Source: Candidatus Thalassospirochaeta sargassi
GTDB lineage: Bacteria > Spirochaetota > Spirochaetia > UBA9216
Assembly: GCA_028532855.1 (NCBI GenBank)
Contig: JAQQAL010000007.1
Span: 1-64,000 of the forward strand
Direction of reading: 5' to 3'
DNA: 64,000 nucleotides
A program made the translations under genes and the position numbers. Positions 45,442 through 54,816 of the stretch are shown piece after piece (positions within the stretch are counted from its first letter, which is position 1; every line of letters begins with the position of its first letter). Below the pieces are notes generated by a model. That model worked only from the letters and a program-made list of their open reading frames with translations, made no database searches and was not told the DNA's origin.

Positions 45442-45879
45442 TCAGTCCTCCTGATTTTCTGCATTTATTTCAATAGTTTCTTTTATATCATCAACGCAGA
45501 AAAGAAAATCCTTAAGCGTCTCTTTTAAAGAATAGTAGTTAAGGCCTGCAAAGTAAACCTTTGAGAAAACGGAAAAATTAAAATCTTCAAATTTCTGTAT
45601 ATTCATGTAACAACCGTATTCATAACAGATCTTAAGCATTTCTTCCAGGCGCTCCTGGATGAATGAGGCCATACGAGGCGAAAATGAGAATGTGAATGCA
45701 ATTTCAAGAAATTTACTGTCATCATCAATAAAAAAACCGCCGCAGAACTCCGATTCCTTCTCGAATCCGGCAGAAAATGTATTGTCGCTTATTTCGCCCT
45801 CAGTCAGATCATAACCGAGTTCTTTAAATAGTACATTTACACGTCTTATTCTTTCTTTCATAAGCTTGGTATACTTCAT
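45442..45879 (-). CDS. Hypothetical protein upstream of the ComFB gene
   Basis: 145 residues, αβ, acidic; a Tyr-rich C-terminal half (KICYEYGCYMNIQKFEDF, GLNYYSLKETLKDFLF). No family recognised, no export signal. Its stop codon is adjacent to the ComFB start, so the two are almost certainly one transcript and may interact. A short gap with an AT-rich sequence separates it from ttcA at 45932, which is on the same strand upstream. Confidence 0.7.
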   Translation of the reverse strand: MKYTKLMKERIRRVNVLFKELGYDLTEGEISDNTFSAGFEKESEFCGGFFIDDDSKFLEIAFTFSFSPRMASFIQERLEEMLKICYEYGCYMNIQKFEDFNFSVFSKVYFAGLNYYSLKETLKDFLFCVDDIKETIEINAENQED

Positions 45880-45931
45880 GATGTTTCCTTATATATTAAT
45901 GTATTATGTAATCTGTTAATTGACAAGAAAC

Positions 45932-46699
45932 TTAATCAACTTTATGCAGATCATTAAAATCGTCTTTTTCGTTCCAGAATGCATTGTAGATGTGCTCCCT
46001 GCTCAGTTTATCGATATGACTTAGACTGCTGATTATGGGTTTTACCTGACTGCGAATGTTTGTTTCATTATAAGGACAGGGTGATTTACAGACCGGGAAT
46101 TCAAGATTATCTGATAATCTGCTGACCGCGCTTTCACGAACCTCGCACATGGGTCTGATAATGTGAAGTTTCCCATGGAAAAACTCCTGAACAGGCAGCA
46201 TCGTAGTAAAACGACCGCGGAAACACAGGTTTATCATTGTAGTTTCTACTATATCATCAAGGTGATGCCCGAGTGCGACCTTTGAAAATCCGCGTTCTTC
46301 AGCAATGTCGAATAGAATCCGTTTTCTGTTGCGTGAACACAGGTAGCAGTTGAAGTTATCAACATAGCTGCCCGGAAACATTTTAACGGTTACGGTTTCA
46401 AAAGGGACATCTATGGATTTAAAAAACTCAACCAGCGCTTTCTGCTGTTCGTCAGTCAATGGATACTCTTCCCAGTTGATGTGAACCGCATGAAGGTCAT
46501 ATTTTATAGGCAGCCATCGTTTACGAAGTGAAAGGGCGAAGGCAAGTGCAAGTGAATCCTTTCCTCCGGAGATTCCGAGTAACACACGATCATTTTCTTC
46601 AACCATGTTAAACCGGTTTATTCCCTTACCTGTCTGTTTTACAAATCTCATAACCCAGGGAGGAATGCTGCCGTGGAATATATCTGAAGTAATGCTCAT
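45932..46699 (-). CDS. ttcA: tRNA 2-thiocytidine biosynthesis TtcA-like protein
   Basis: 255 residues from the ATG at 46699. PP-loop SGGKDS at residues 44-49, the two CxxC pairs CYLCSRNRKR and CKSPCPYNET that bind an iron-sulfur cluster, and the RPMCEVRE block. TtcA thiolates cytidine 32 in certain tRNAs. Start choice: the ATG overlaps the stop of the HD-domain gene (TGATG), and the usual family start fits; a longer frame to 46729 has no support. An upstream gene series (aconitase, HD, ttcA) forms one unit. Confidence 0.9.
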   Translation of the reverse strand: MSITSDIFHGSIPPWVMRFVKQTGKGINRFNMVEENDRVLLGISGGKDSLALAFALSLRKRWLPIKYDLHAVHINWEEYPLTDEQQKALVEFFKSIDVPFETVTVKMFPGSYVDNFNCYLCSRNRKRILFDIAEERGFSKVALGHHLDDIVETTMINLCFRGRFTTMLPVQEFFHGKLHIIRPMCEVRESAVSRLSDNLEFPVCKSPCPYNETNIRSQVKPIISSLSHIDKLSREHIYNAFWNEKDDFNDLHKVD

Positions 46700-47934
46700 C
46701 AGTTGAAAAGTCCGTCGGCATGTCTGCATCCGGCAACATCAGCTTCTGGAACATATACACGTATTTTCCTGAGTGAGGAGGTGAAGCCTTCAACAACCGG
46801 TCCTGAGAACACTGATTCGGAATCTATATAGGTTGTCCGGCTGCCACCGGATACAACGGGCAGGTTGACCTCAAACGAAATGGGTTCAGGAATATCGATG
46901 ATCAGATCAGAACAGCCGCAGTTAGAAGTATTATTCTTTTCAAACTCGGTTCTTGCTTCAAGGCTGCATAATGATTGATGCAGGCTGTTGTCGGCTGAAA
47001 AAGGCACTTCATAAACACATTTATATAAATTACGTTTGTTAACAGCGGTTATAAGCTGCATTACCGGATGAAAATCACCGGTGTATCGGTTGAAGAAGTC
47101 ATTGTCGGTGAGACCGTAAAGATCATCATTGTTTATAATTCCCTCAGTAAGCGCTGTAATTACAGCTTTCTTTATCATTGCAGTGGCAATTCGTACTGTT
47201 TTATGCCAGTAAACTGTTCGGTACATAAGGTATTTCGAAAACAGGACATTCTCTACGGCGGTTATTCCCTGGCTGTTTATCCCTATTCCACTTTCGGTGG
47301 GAACAATCTTCGAGATGGCAAAATCTGTATCCTGTATGCCGTATGGAACACCGCAGAAGAATGCGTCGCGGTTCAGATAGTCGAGTTTATCCGGATCAAG
47401 GACACCGGAGAGAATGTTTCTGAAAAAGATTACTTCTTTGTCGTTTTCATGCGGCATTTCAAAATTAACAATTGCCGCTGTTTTTTTCGCAGAAGCTCCT
47501 ATTACGTTTTCAATGCAGCTGCAAAGCGGCTCGGACAGGATAATTTCGCCTGTAAGAACCTCATGATCCTTAAGCGGCAGTTCCTTAAGCGAGTGTGCAT
47601 AGGGAAAATGTCCCAGGTCGTGAAGCAGGGCTGCGCATAAAAACGATTTAACGCCTTCAAGCGTAAGCACGATGCAGTCGGGATGACCGACGAGTCTGCT
47701 GATTATCCGCCTTGCAAGGTGAAACACACCAAGGCTGTGGCTGAGTCGTGTATGCGTTGCTCCCGGGTATACATGGTAGGCGGGGCCCAGCTGTTTAATA
47801 CCCGCAAGTTTCTGAAAGGGTTCAAGGCTTACAAGCTGTTTGAACCCTTTTGATAAAAATATATTCTGCCACAGCGGATCCCTGATAGGTTCGGTGAAAT
47901 CGCTGTTAAGATACTTTAAAATACTGTCTTTCAA
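46699..47934 (-). CDS. HD-domain phosphohydrolase
   Basis: 411 residues. Metal-binding HD motif set: HTRLSHSLGVFHLARR, ALLHDLGHFPYAHSL and DPDKLDYLNRDAFFCG. Matches the SAMHD1/YdhJ-like group of dNTP triphosphohydrolase relatives; the true substrate is not known for most. Cytoplasmic. Overlaps aconitase by 4 bases upstream and ttcA by one base downstream. The C-terminal 150 residues are less conserved and include NCGCSDLIIDIP, a possible metal site. Confidence 0.87.
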   Translation of the reverse strand: MKDSILKYLNSDFTEPIRDPLWQNIFLSKGFKQLVSLEPFQKLAGIKQLGPAYHVYPGATHTRLSHSLGVFHLARRIISRLVGHPDCIVLTLEGVKSFLCAALLHDLGHFPYAHSLKELPLKDHEVLTGEIILSEPLCSCIENVIGASAKKTAAIVNFEMPHENDKEVIFFRNILSGVLDPDKLDYLNRDAFFCGVPYGIQDTDFAISKIVPTESGIGINSQGITAVENVLFSKYLMYRTVYWHKTVRIATAMIKKAVITALTEGIINNDDLYGLTDNDFFNRYTGDFHPVMQLITAVNKRNLYKCVYEVPFSADNSLHQSLCSLEARTEFEKNNTSNCGCSDLIIDIPEPISFEVNLPVVSGGSRTTYIDSESVFSGPVVEGFTSSLRKIRVYVPEADVAGCRHADGLFN

Positions 47935-49862
47935 CTTCGGCTCTTTGTATAGTTAAGAAGGCCGCCCTCAAGAATTATTTCAAGCTGACGATCAGCCATA
48001 TCGTGCTCAATATTGAATTCTTTTCCATTACTCTTGTTTACAGCTTTCAGGGTCCGGGTTTTCTGAACACCTTCACGAAGGTTATCAATTACAATTACGT
48101 CGCCCTCTGAAATCAAATCGTAATCTGCAGTATCTGCGAAGGTGAAGGGGATGATACCGAAATTGATGAGGTTAGCCTTATGTATTCTGGCAAAGCTCTT
48201 AGTTATAACAGCCTTGACGCCGAGGTACATTGGTGCAAGGGCAGCATGCTCACGGCTTGACCCCTGACCGTAGTTTTCGCCGCCGACGATAACACCGTTC
48301 CCTGCTTTTTTTGCCTTATCATGGAACTCCGGGGCAAGGGCTTCAAAAACGTGTTTGGATATCTCAGGGATATTGGAACGCAGTGGTAGAATCTTTGCTC
48401 CTGCAGGCATGATATGGTCGGTGGTGATATTGTCCCCGGTCTTCAGAAGGACTGGAGCCTCAAGCTTTTCGTACATTGCGTCCGCCTTGGGGCAGGGTTT
48501 GATATTCGGTCCGCGGACAATCTGAACTTCAGCTGCATCGGTTTCGCCCAGAGGCTTGATAATCATATTGTCGTCAATTTCTATAAATGAGGTATAATCC
48601 TTCCTGCTGATTGAAGCGAAGTCGCGCGGGTCTGTTATTACGCCTGTGAGAGCGGTTGCCGCAGCTGTTTCAGGAGATACGAGATAAACCTCAGCATCCG
48701 CTGTTCCGCTGCGTCCCTTGAAGTTTCTGTTGAAGGTCCGCACTGTTACGCCGCCGCTGGTGGGGGAAAAGCCCATTCCGATACATGCTCCGCAGGCGCT
48801 TTCAAGAATTCGTGCACCGGATGATACAAGCTTTTTAATAATGCCTGCTTCAATACCGCTGTTGATAACCTGTCTTGAGCCCGGTGATATACCTAATGAA
48901 AGGTTTTCGGCTATTGTTTTACCGTCAAGAATGTCGGCTGCAATCCCTAAGTCGTTTATTGATGAATTTGTACATGAGCCAATGGCAACCTGATTAACCG
49001 GAAGCCCGGCAATTTCGCTGACCTTTTTTACATTATCAGGCATGTGCGGCAGGGCTACCATGGGAACAACCTCGTCGAGATTGATTTCAATTACCTTGCA
49101 GTATTCTGCATCGTTATCAGCAGAGAGTTCCTTCCATAGCTCCTCGCGCTTCTGGAGCCTAAGAAAGGCTTTTGTTTCATCATCTGAAGGGAATACTGAG
49201 GTTGTCGCACCAAGTTCGGCTCCCATATTCGTTATAGTGGCACGTTCAGGGACGCTGAGGCTCTTAACACCCTCGCCGTAGTATTCGTATACGCGGCCTA
49301 CGCCGCCCTTGACCGTTTCAAGCTGCAGTACGGTGAGGATGATATCCTTTGCGCTGCACATCGGCTGAAGGCTGCCTGTCAAATGAACACCGATAACCTC
49401 TGGGGACTTGAGATAGAAGGGAGCTCCAGCCATCGCTGCAGCTACGTCGAGTCCGCCTGCACCGATTGAGATCATTCCAAGCCCCCCTCCTGTAGGGGTA
49501 TGAGAATCCGACCCGAGAAGGGTCTTGCCAGGAACGCCGAATCGTTCGAGGTGTATCTGATGACAGATCCCGTTGCCGGGACGGGAAAAATGGAGGCCGA
49601 ATTTAGCGGCTGCCGACTGCAGAAAGCGATGGTCGTCCATATTTCTGTAGTCAGTCTGAAGAGTATTGTGATCAACATAAGACACCGAAAGCTCGGTTTT
49701 AATTCGTGAGATATCCATGGATTCAAACTGCAGATAGACCATCGTACCGGTAGCATCCTGAGTAAGAGTCTGGTCAATTTTTATTCCTATTTCATTCCCG
49801 GCTTTGAGCTCTCCGGATACAAGATGTTCTTTGAGTATTTTTTCAGTTAGAGTAAGTCCCAC
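47931..49862 (-). CDS. acn: Aconitate hydratase
   Basis: 643 residues, the compact type found in anaerobes and spirochaetes. Isomerises citrate to isocitrate through cis-aconitate with a [4Fe-4S] cluster. Cluster cysteines: GSCTNSSINDLG and ESACGACIGMGFSPTSGG; the GSDSHTPTGGGLGM and NYGQGSSREHAALAP motifs are standard. The C-terminal swivel domain is fused as usual. The next gene starts inside its stop (4-base overlap). No citrate synthase or isocitrate dehydrogenase is in the window, so whether a cycle runs is not known. A good promoter precedes it. Confidence 0.96.
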   Translation of the reverse strand: MGLTLTEKILKEHLVSGELKAGNEIGIKIDQTLTQDATGTMVYLQFESMDISRIKTELSVSYVDHNTLQTDYRNMDDHRFLQSAAAKFGLHFSRPGNGICHQIHLERFGVPGKTLLGSDSHTPTGGGLGMISIGAGGLDVAAAMAGAPFYLKSPEVIGVHLTGSLQPMCSAKDIILTVLQLETVKGGVGRVYEYYGEGVKSLSVPERATITNMGAELGATTSVFPSDDETKAFLRLQKREELWKELSADNDAEYCKVIEINLDEVVPMVALPHMPDNVKKVSEIAGLPVNQVAIGSCTNSSINDLGIAADILDGKTIAENLSLGISPGSRQVINSGIEAGIIKKLVSSGARILESACGACIGMGFSPTSGGVTVRTFNRNFKGRSGTADAEVYLVSPETAAATALTGVITDPRDFASISRKDYTSFIEIDDNMIIKPLGETDAAEVQIVRGPNIKPCPKADAMYEKLEAPVLLKTGDNITTDHIMPAGAKILPLRSNIPEISKHVFEALAPEFHDKAKKAGNGVIVGGENYGQGSSREHAALAPMYLGVKAVITKSFARIHKANLINFGIIPFTFADTADYDLISEGDVIVIDNLREGVQKTRTLKAVNKSNGKEFNIEHDMADRQLEIILEGGLLNYTKSRS

Positions 49863-49893
49863 AGTTGTCTCCTTGATTGTTGTTTACAGTATT

Positions 49894-49939
49894 ATAATAC
49901 AGATCAAGCATTGACGAGTCAATTCGCTTCTGGTAGCAT
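49894..49939. promoter_or_regulatory. Divergent promoters for acn and the lipoprotein gene
   Basis: Minus strand: TTGACT (49922-49917), 17-base spacer, TATTAT (49899-49894), for acn. Plus strand: TTGACG (49911-49916), 17-base spacer, TAGCAT (49934-49939), for the lipoprotein gene. The two -35 elements overlap back to back within the palindrome TTGACGAGTCAA (49911-49922). Confidence 0.6.
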
Positions 49940-49946
49940 TTTGTTA

Positions 49947-50612
49947 ATGAAAAAGAAGATATGTAAAGTAGGCATCCTTTTAATTCTCCCTGCAGTTATA
50001 TTAATTTCTACATCATGTACCCGCAGCAGCACCGGGGAAGACAGTATTGAAAAAGCCATAAGGGAAGTAGAATCCGCTAAACCATCTTCTGAATATAAAC
50101 AGGATCCTGTTTCAGAGGAGGACGTATCATTATCTTTTTCCGGAATATCTGAAATTGAAGGCCGTGATTTTCTACTGTTCCCCCAGATGCAGGAAGAGCT
50201 GGTTTTTCCTGCTGATTTTATTATTGGGGAACTGCAGTCTTCATTTGAAAAAGATGGGGAGATTCCTGCAATTTTTTCAACAGCTGATGATTTTCTTTCA
50301 TCGGTTGCTACCGGTGAACCTGATTACAGTCTGGTTCTGGATGAAAAGAAAGAGTTTATACACAGAAATATCGAATACGGGTTTAAACAGGCAGAACCTG
50401 AGAATTACAAAATAGGACGTATCAATACTGCAGATACCCCTGCCAGGGCCGCCGTAAGGTTAGAAGCTGCAGGTGGAAATGCCGCAGGTATGATCTATTT
50501 TTCAAAAGACGGCGGATGGAAAGTCCACGATTTACATATAAATTTTTCAGATATGAATGAAGCTGGAGAGCCGGAAAACACTGACTGGTATCCGACAGAA
50601 AGGCTTATGTAG
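49947..50612 (+). CDS. Predicted lipoprotein, unknown
   Basis: 221 residues from the ATG at 49947, whose signal MKKKICKVGILLILPAVILI is followed by the lipobox STSC. Mature part acidic and αβ; an N-terminal stretch (EKAIREVESAKPSSEYK) and a C-terminal β portion (RAAVRLEAAGGNAAGMIYF, SKDGGWKVHDLHIN) that resembles small periplasmic binding or DUF4878-like folds. The ATG lies 7 bases after a -10-like TAGCAT, so the mRNA may be nearly leaderless. The PilZ gene follows 8 bases downstream, suggesting one unit. Confidence 0.7.
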   Translation: MKKKICKVGILLILPAVILISTSCTRSSTGEDSIEKAIREVESAKPSSEYKQDPVSEEDVSLSFSGISEIEGRDFLLFPQMQEELVFPADFIIGELQSSFEKDGEIPAIFSTADDFLSSVATGEPDYSLVLDEKKEFIHRNIEYGFKQAEPENYKIGRINTADTPARAAVRLEAAGGNAAGMIYFSKDGGWKVHDLHINFSDMNEAGEPENTDWYPTERLM

Positions 50613-50620
50613 GGGTTAAA

Positions 50621-51835
50621 ATGGGAAGTACAATAAGCAGAATTGAACGGGAGTTCATCATAAAGGCCCTGGATGAGAACAAATTTGCGCTCAGAATGCA
50701 TGGCAACAGGGTAGAGGCAGAAGTTGTTATTCTGAATTTTGAGGATGAAGAATACATTGAGGTTTTTTCCAAAGATCGGGCCCTGGGAGAATTTGAAAAA
50801 GGTGAAAAAATAAGACTGTTTTTCTCATATTACGGTCATATAATGACATTCAACACAAAAATTTTAAGCTGTGATGAAGAGAAGGCAAAGCTTGAATACC
50901 CCGAGCGGGTCTTAAAAAACCTGCAGAGAAAGTATGAGCGTGTAGAACCGCCAAGCGGGGTTGATCTGATGTTTACAGTTGATAACGTGAAGGTAGAGCT
51001 GAAATTTCCTGAATCGGGACAGTTTGTAAGGCTTGAAGACTTTACATACAGTGATACTTTCGATACTTCGAGTCTTGATAAGCTGATCACGGATTTCAGA
51101 GTTATTATTTCAAATCACTGCGACAAGAACCGGATTGTTATGTTCAGAGACAGAGAGCCGGACAGTTTTGAAGAAAAGCTGGTTGCTGAGAACGGCAGGG
51201 TGTTCTTTCTGCAGTCAATTTATGAAGGTATGACCGTCCCCGACACTGAAGAGGAAATTGATATTATTGAAAAATCGGAGCTTAAACCGGAAGATATAGA
51301 AACCCTCCTTGCAGATATGAAGAAGCAGGGTGTGTATTCAGTTCTATACTGTCCCATCCTCTATCATGAATATACCGCGGGATACATCTTCTTATGTAAT
51401 GAAAGGAACAAGAAGATAGAGATTGATACTCTGGAATACGTTTACCAGTTTTCAAAGATTCTGGCATGGAGTCTTGATAAGAATAATTATTTTTCAGGAG
51501 GTCAGACTAAGGCGCAGGATTTCAATTCAAGTATAATTGATATCAGTGCATCGGGTTTGATGTTTGCGGACTCATCGGAAGGTTTAAGCGATGTGCTGAA
51601 TATTTACACAGATCTCAATCTTGAACTTAGAATTGGTCAGCGTCGAATGGTGATATTTTCAAGGGTAATGAGGAAATTTCATAATAAGGGAACGACCTTT
51701 TACGGTGTTCAATTTATGGATATTAATCCTGAAGATTTCAGATATCTATTTGAATATGTGTACGGCAGGGTTTTTACTGAAGAAGACAGCTCATTATGGG
51801 AAGGCGGATCAAGGCCTCCTACACTTGAGTTGTAG
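50621..51835 (+). CDS. PilZ-domain protein
   Basis: 404 residues. N-terminal β domain (5-110; FALRMHGNRVEAEVVILNF) ending in RKYERVEPP, a YcgR-N-like arrangement; a GAF-like central part (about 165-290; VYSVLYCPILYHEYTAGYIF); C-terminal PilZ domain (about 300-395; SIIDISASGLMFA, and YGVQFMDIN). The c-di-GMP-binding RxxxR before the PilZ core could be the RRMV/RKF region or the earlier RKYER; not certain. Probably a c-di-GMP effector for motility or adhesion. The next gene starts 19 bases after its stop. Confidence 0.8.
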   Translation: MGSTISRIEREFIIKALDENKFALRMHGNRVEAEVVILNFEDEEYIEVFSKDRALGEFEKGEKIRLFFSYYGHIMTFNTKILSCDEEKAKLEYPERVLKNLQRKYERVEPPSGVDLMFTVDNVKVELKFPESGQFVRLEDFTYSDTFDTSSLDKLITDFRVIISNHCDKNRIVMFRDREPDSFEEKLVAENGRVFFLQSIYEGMTVPDTEEEIDIIEKSELKPEDIETLLADMKKQGVYSVLYCPILYHEYTAGYIFLCNERNKKIEIDTLEYVYQFSKILAWSLDKNNYFSGGQTKAQDFNSSIIDISASGLMFADSSEGLSDVLNIYTDLNLELRIGQRRMVIFSRVMRKFHNKGTTFYGVQFMDINPEDFRYLFEYVYGRVFTEEDSSLWEGGSRPPTLEL

Positions 51836-51854
51836 AATTGCCGATATAATAGCT

Positions 51855-54611
51855 ATGAAAGGAATCTTCATTGTATTAGAAATAAGTAATCTTCAGCAAT
51901 ACCTGATAGTAGATGCACCGGCAGCAAATGACATGGTAAAAAACTGTGAGCGCTGCATGAACAGTGCTCTGCGGGCTGAAATGATAATTGCCGGCTCTTT
52001 TCTCATCTTTTCAATTCAAGCTGAGCTGGATAATGCTGCGGCTGCCACAGAAGCAGCTGAAAACCTGCTGGAGATAATTAACGGATATTCTGAAGAAATA
52101 CATGAATATTCCATGATGATGCTATACCGGAAAAACAGCAGTTCTGAAAAAATTGAGGAAGAGCTGAAGCAGACATATTTCACAATAGCAGTGGACAGAG
52201 CTCTTTTAATAGAGAACCGGGTGGCTGAAGCCGCCGGGGTTAAAAGTCTTGATGATTCAGTGCCCGGATTTAAGACCCTCAGAGCTGATGAACATTTTTC
52301 TAAAACAGAAGATTCGGAGAAACTCAGACACCTTACTAATCCGGCTGAGGTATCAAAGCTTGTAAGGCTGATGGTTCCCGAGCTTGGCATAGAGCCGGGA
52401 CCTCAAAAGTTCATACTTTCCGGAGGCAGTGAACTTATTGTCCGTCTTCACATTAATGAGGCTGTCAACGAGGCATCAGGAAAGGGACGCGCCGAAGCAA
52501 TCTATATAGATATTCTTGATGATGAAACCGATGTTACCAGTCCCTTTTTAAGGAGCATAGATAAAAATCTGATTCCAATGGTAGAGGGATATCTCGAGGG
52601 TGTTGAATTGAAAACCTGGCGTGCGGGAAAATACAGGTTTGAACATAATAATTCGGATTATCCGGAGGAGTACTTTTTCAGCACATACTGTCTGTATCTG
52701 AAAGGTGTTCTTAGATCGTTCAAAGAGGCTCTGCAGCCCCCGGTTATTATTTTTACGGGCTTAAAAAAGACTTCCGATACCTTTTTGAGATACGCGGTGA
52801 GAATTCTGGAATATCTTAACGAAGACTCTAGTCCTTTCGTTTTCATTATCGGTGAAGATAATGAGATAGATTTTAAATTATATGATTATTTCAGCGACAC
52901 TCGTGAAGTACGCTGCGGCGAGAGAATAGAAGCCCCTGACCGGGCAGGTAAACTTAGTTATTTGAATTCCAGACTTCTTTATATTCTTGATTTATTTGAA
53001 GGCATTTTTGAAGCTGTTATGATGGAGGACTTTTTGATCAAACTGGGCTTCAGTCAATCTGAAATTGCCCTCGGTCTTCGTACACTGGAAAGTGAAGGCT
53101 GTATTATTGTAAGCCGATATGTGAAGGTCGTCAGAACCAGAAGTCTAAGCAAGCTTGCTGATAAGATCTCTGAAAAAGAAGAGATCTTCAACACTATGGC
53201 GGTATTCCTATCTGAGAACATATATTCAGGAAGAACCATGGATTATGGTCGTTCAGCCGTAAAACTTGCCGGAGCGTCTGATATGATGCAGGTAGGGGCT
53301 GCGGTTTTCAAATGTCTTACGGTTATGCTTGATTACGGTCGAAGTTCTTTCGTCCTGAATTATCTGGCGGAGTACAAACAGCTGGTGCCGGTACTCTCCG
53401 ATGCGCTTGAACTCCGATGCTTTCTTATTGAATATAATAAGACTGCAGGGCTGAATGTTCTGAAAGGATTTCCGGATAACCCTGAATCACCAACTGATAT
53501 GAATAATTCATTGCTGCTGCTTGAGGCTTCAAGATATTTTTATGCGATGAGCGATTATCAGCGCGCGCTTGATTATGTTAAAAAGGTGCTGATTTTTCTG
53601 CAGGAGGGTGATTTCCCAAGGCTTGAAGGGACAGTATTTATCGAGCTGGGGGTTCTTATGCTGTGTAAAGGAAAGCTTCTAGAATCCTCAGAGTATCTCA
53701 ATCTGGCCGTTGAGAAGCTTACCGGCTGCGGAGATGATTTCAACCTGATGAAGGCATATTTGTTTACCGCAGTTCAGCAGTATATATGGGGAAGTCTTGA
53801 TGCTTCTTTGGAATCAACAGATAAATCCCTGGACATAGCAGACAATTCGGGTCGTAAAGAGTGGCAGTTTTATATTGAATTCTTTAAATGCAGACTCTTT
53901 TTTGAGCTAGGCCGGTATTATGATGCTGAAAAACTCCTATCTGATTGTCTGCTCCGAAGTGAAATTTATCGCGATGATGAGCGAAAAAAAATATTTTCCG
54001 CATGGACGGCCAGGGCTTGTATCTATCAGGGAAAGATTTACCGCGGTATAAACATGCTTCTGTCGCTGAATGAAGACCCAGAGGTACTGTTTTTTCTGTC
54101 CGAAGCATACTACTTCAACGGGAATATGGAAAAGGCTGTTGAGAGCATCGAGAAAGCAGGCAGTGAAGAGGCCTATTTTAACCTTGGATTCATGCCGCTC
54201 GAGCAGATAACCTGGAAAAACGGTTTTACCTCGATAGAAGGCAGAGTTCTTAGAAGTGATAAGGGCACTGGAGTGCTGCTGCATAATATAAAAGCATTGC
54301 AGGCTTTTCTGCTGGGCCTGACAGGCAACAGGGAGTACGGCACGGAAATACTCTTCACCCTGACCAGGGATGAAAAGATTTCAGAAAATGATCCTTACAA
54401 CCGCCTGTATTTCTATCTGTATTGTCAGCTGCTTGAAATCAGACAAAACACTGCAATGGTTGATAAGCTTACGCTTATAAGCAAGGCGTTGAAATATCTT
54501 CAGCAGACTTCAAGCCGAATAAACAATCCCCGGGTAAGGCAGCAGTTCATGCTTAAAAACTATTGGAACTCAAGGCTGGTTTCCGAAGCTCAGAAAGAAA
54601 AACTTATCTGA
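51855..54611 (+). CDS. Large STAND-like/TPR protein
   Basis: 918 residues from ATG 51855; the frame extends upstream into the PilZ gene but with no support. N-terminal 120 residues form a small αβ domain; residues about 180-430 recall a STAND or AAA_16 ATPase (PVIIFTGLKKTSDTFLRYAV, PFVFIIGEDNEIDF) but no Walker A is visible, so the ATP site is absent or degenerate. Residues about 430-500 look like a winged helix (IKLGFSQSEIALGLRTLES). From 530 on, TPR-like repeats (DYQRALDYVKKVLIFLQEG, GKLLESSEYLNLAVEKL). Function unknown; probably a regulator or scaffold. Confidence 0.72.
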   Translation: MKGIFIVLEISNLQQYLIVDAPAANDMVKNCERCMNSALRAEMIIAGSFLIFSIQAELDNAAAATEAAENLLEIINGYSEEIHEYSMMMLYRKNSSSEKIEEELKQTYFTIAVDRALLIENRVAEAAGVKSLDDSVPGFKTLRADEHFSKTEDSEKLRHLTNPAEVSKLVRLMVPELGIEPGPQKFILSGGSELIVRLHINEAVNEASGKGRAEAIYIDILDDETDVTSPFLRSIDKNLIPMVEGYLEGVELKTWRAGKYRFEHNNSDYPEEYFFSTYCLYLKGVLRSFKEALQPPVIIFTGLKKTSDTFLRYAVRILEYLNEDSSPFVFIIGEDNEIDFKLYDYFSDTREVRCGERIEAPDRAGKLSYLNSRLLYILDLFEGIFEAVMMEDFLIKLGFSQSEIALGLRTLESEGCIIVSRYVKVVRTRSLSKLADKISEKEEIFNTMAVFLSENIYSGRTMDYGRSAVKLAGASDMMQVGAAVFKCLTVMLDYGRSSFVLNYLAEYKQLVPVLSDALELRCFLIEYNKTAGLNVLKGFPDNPESPTDMNNSLLLLEASRYFYAMSDYQRALDYVKKVLIFLQEGDFPRLEGTVFIELGVLMLCKGKLLESSEYLNLAVEKLTGCGDDFNLMKAYLFTAVQQYIWGSLDASLESTDKSLDIADNSGRKEWQFYIEFFKCRLFFELGRYYDAEKLLSDCLLRSEIYRDDERKKIFSAWTARACIYQGKIYRGINMLLSLNEDPEVLFFLSEAYYFNGNMEKAVESIEKAGSEEAYFNLGFMPLEQITWKNGFTSIEGRVLRSDKGTGVLLHNIKALQAFLLGLTGNREYGTEILFTLTRDEKISENDPYNRLYFYLYCQLLEIRQNTAMVDKLTLISKALKYLQQTSSRINNPRVRQQFMLKNYWNSRLVSEAQKEKLI

Positions 54612-54617
54612 AATATA

Positions 54618-54647
54618 TTGACACGGCAAGCAGTTTTCCGGTATATT
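54618..54647 (+). promoter_or_regulatory. Promoter of the tRNA gene
   Basis: Consensus TTGACA (54618-54623), 18-base spacer, TATATT (54642-54647), 15 bases before the mature tRNA 5' end. The -35 element lies just past the stop codon of the upstream gene. Confidence 0.8.
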
Positions 54648-54661
54648 CTGTCAAGCTAAAT

Positions 54662-54734
54662 GGTGGTGTAGCTCAGTTGGTAGAGCATTCGGCTCATATC
54701 CGAACGGTCAGGGGTTCAAGTCCCTTCGCCACTA
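54662..54734 (+). tRNA. tRNA-Met (anticodon CAT)
   Basis: 73 bases, full cloverleaf: acceptor 54662-54668 / 54727-54733 (G-U at pair 1-72 and T-G at pair 6), D stem GCTC/GAGC, anticodon stem TTCGG/CCGAA around CTCATAT, T arm with TTCAAGT loop, discriminator A. No encoded CCA. The G1 base is unlike an initiator tRNA. A lysidine-type tRNA-Ile cannot be fully ruled out. Confidence 0.95.
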
Positions 54735-54737
54735 ATT

Positions 54738-54770
54738 TAAACGTCCCGTAAATTCGGGACGTTTTTTTTT
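54738..54770 (+). terminator. Terminator after the tRNA gene
   Basis: Stem AACGTCCCG/CGGGACGTT around TAAATT, then nine T (54762-54770). Strong rho-independent type. Confidence 0.95.
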
Positions 54771-54816
54771 GCTGAACCGTCTCCCGCCTGATGCTATAAT
54801 ACTATCGGAGCTGTAA

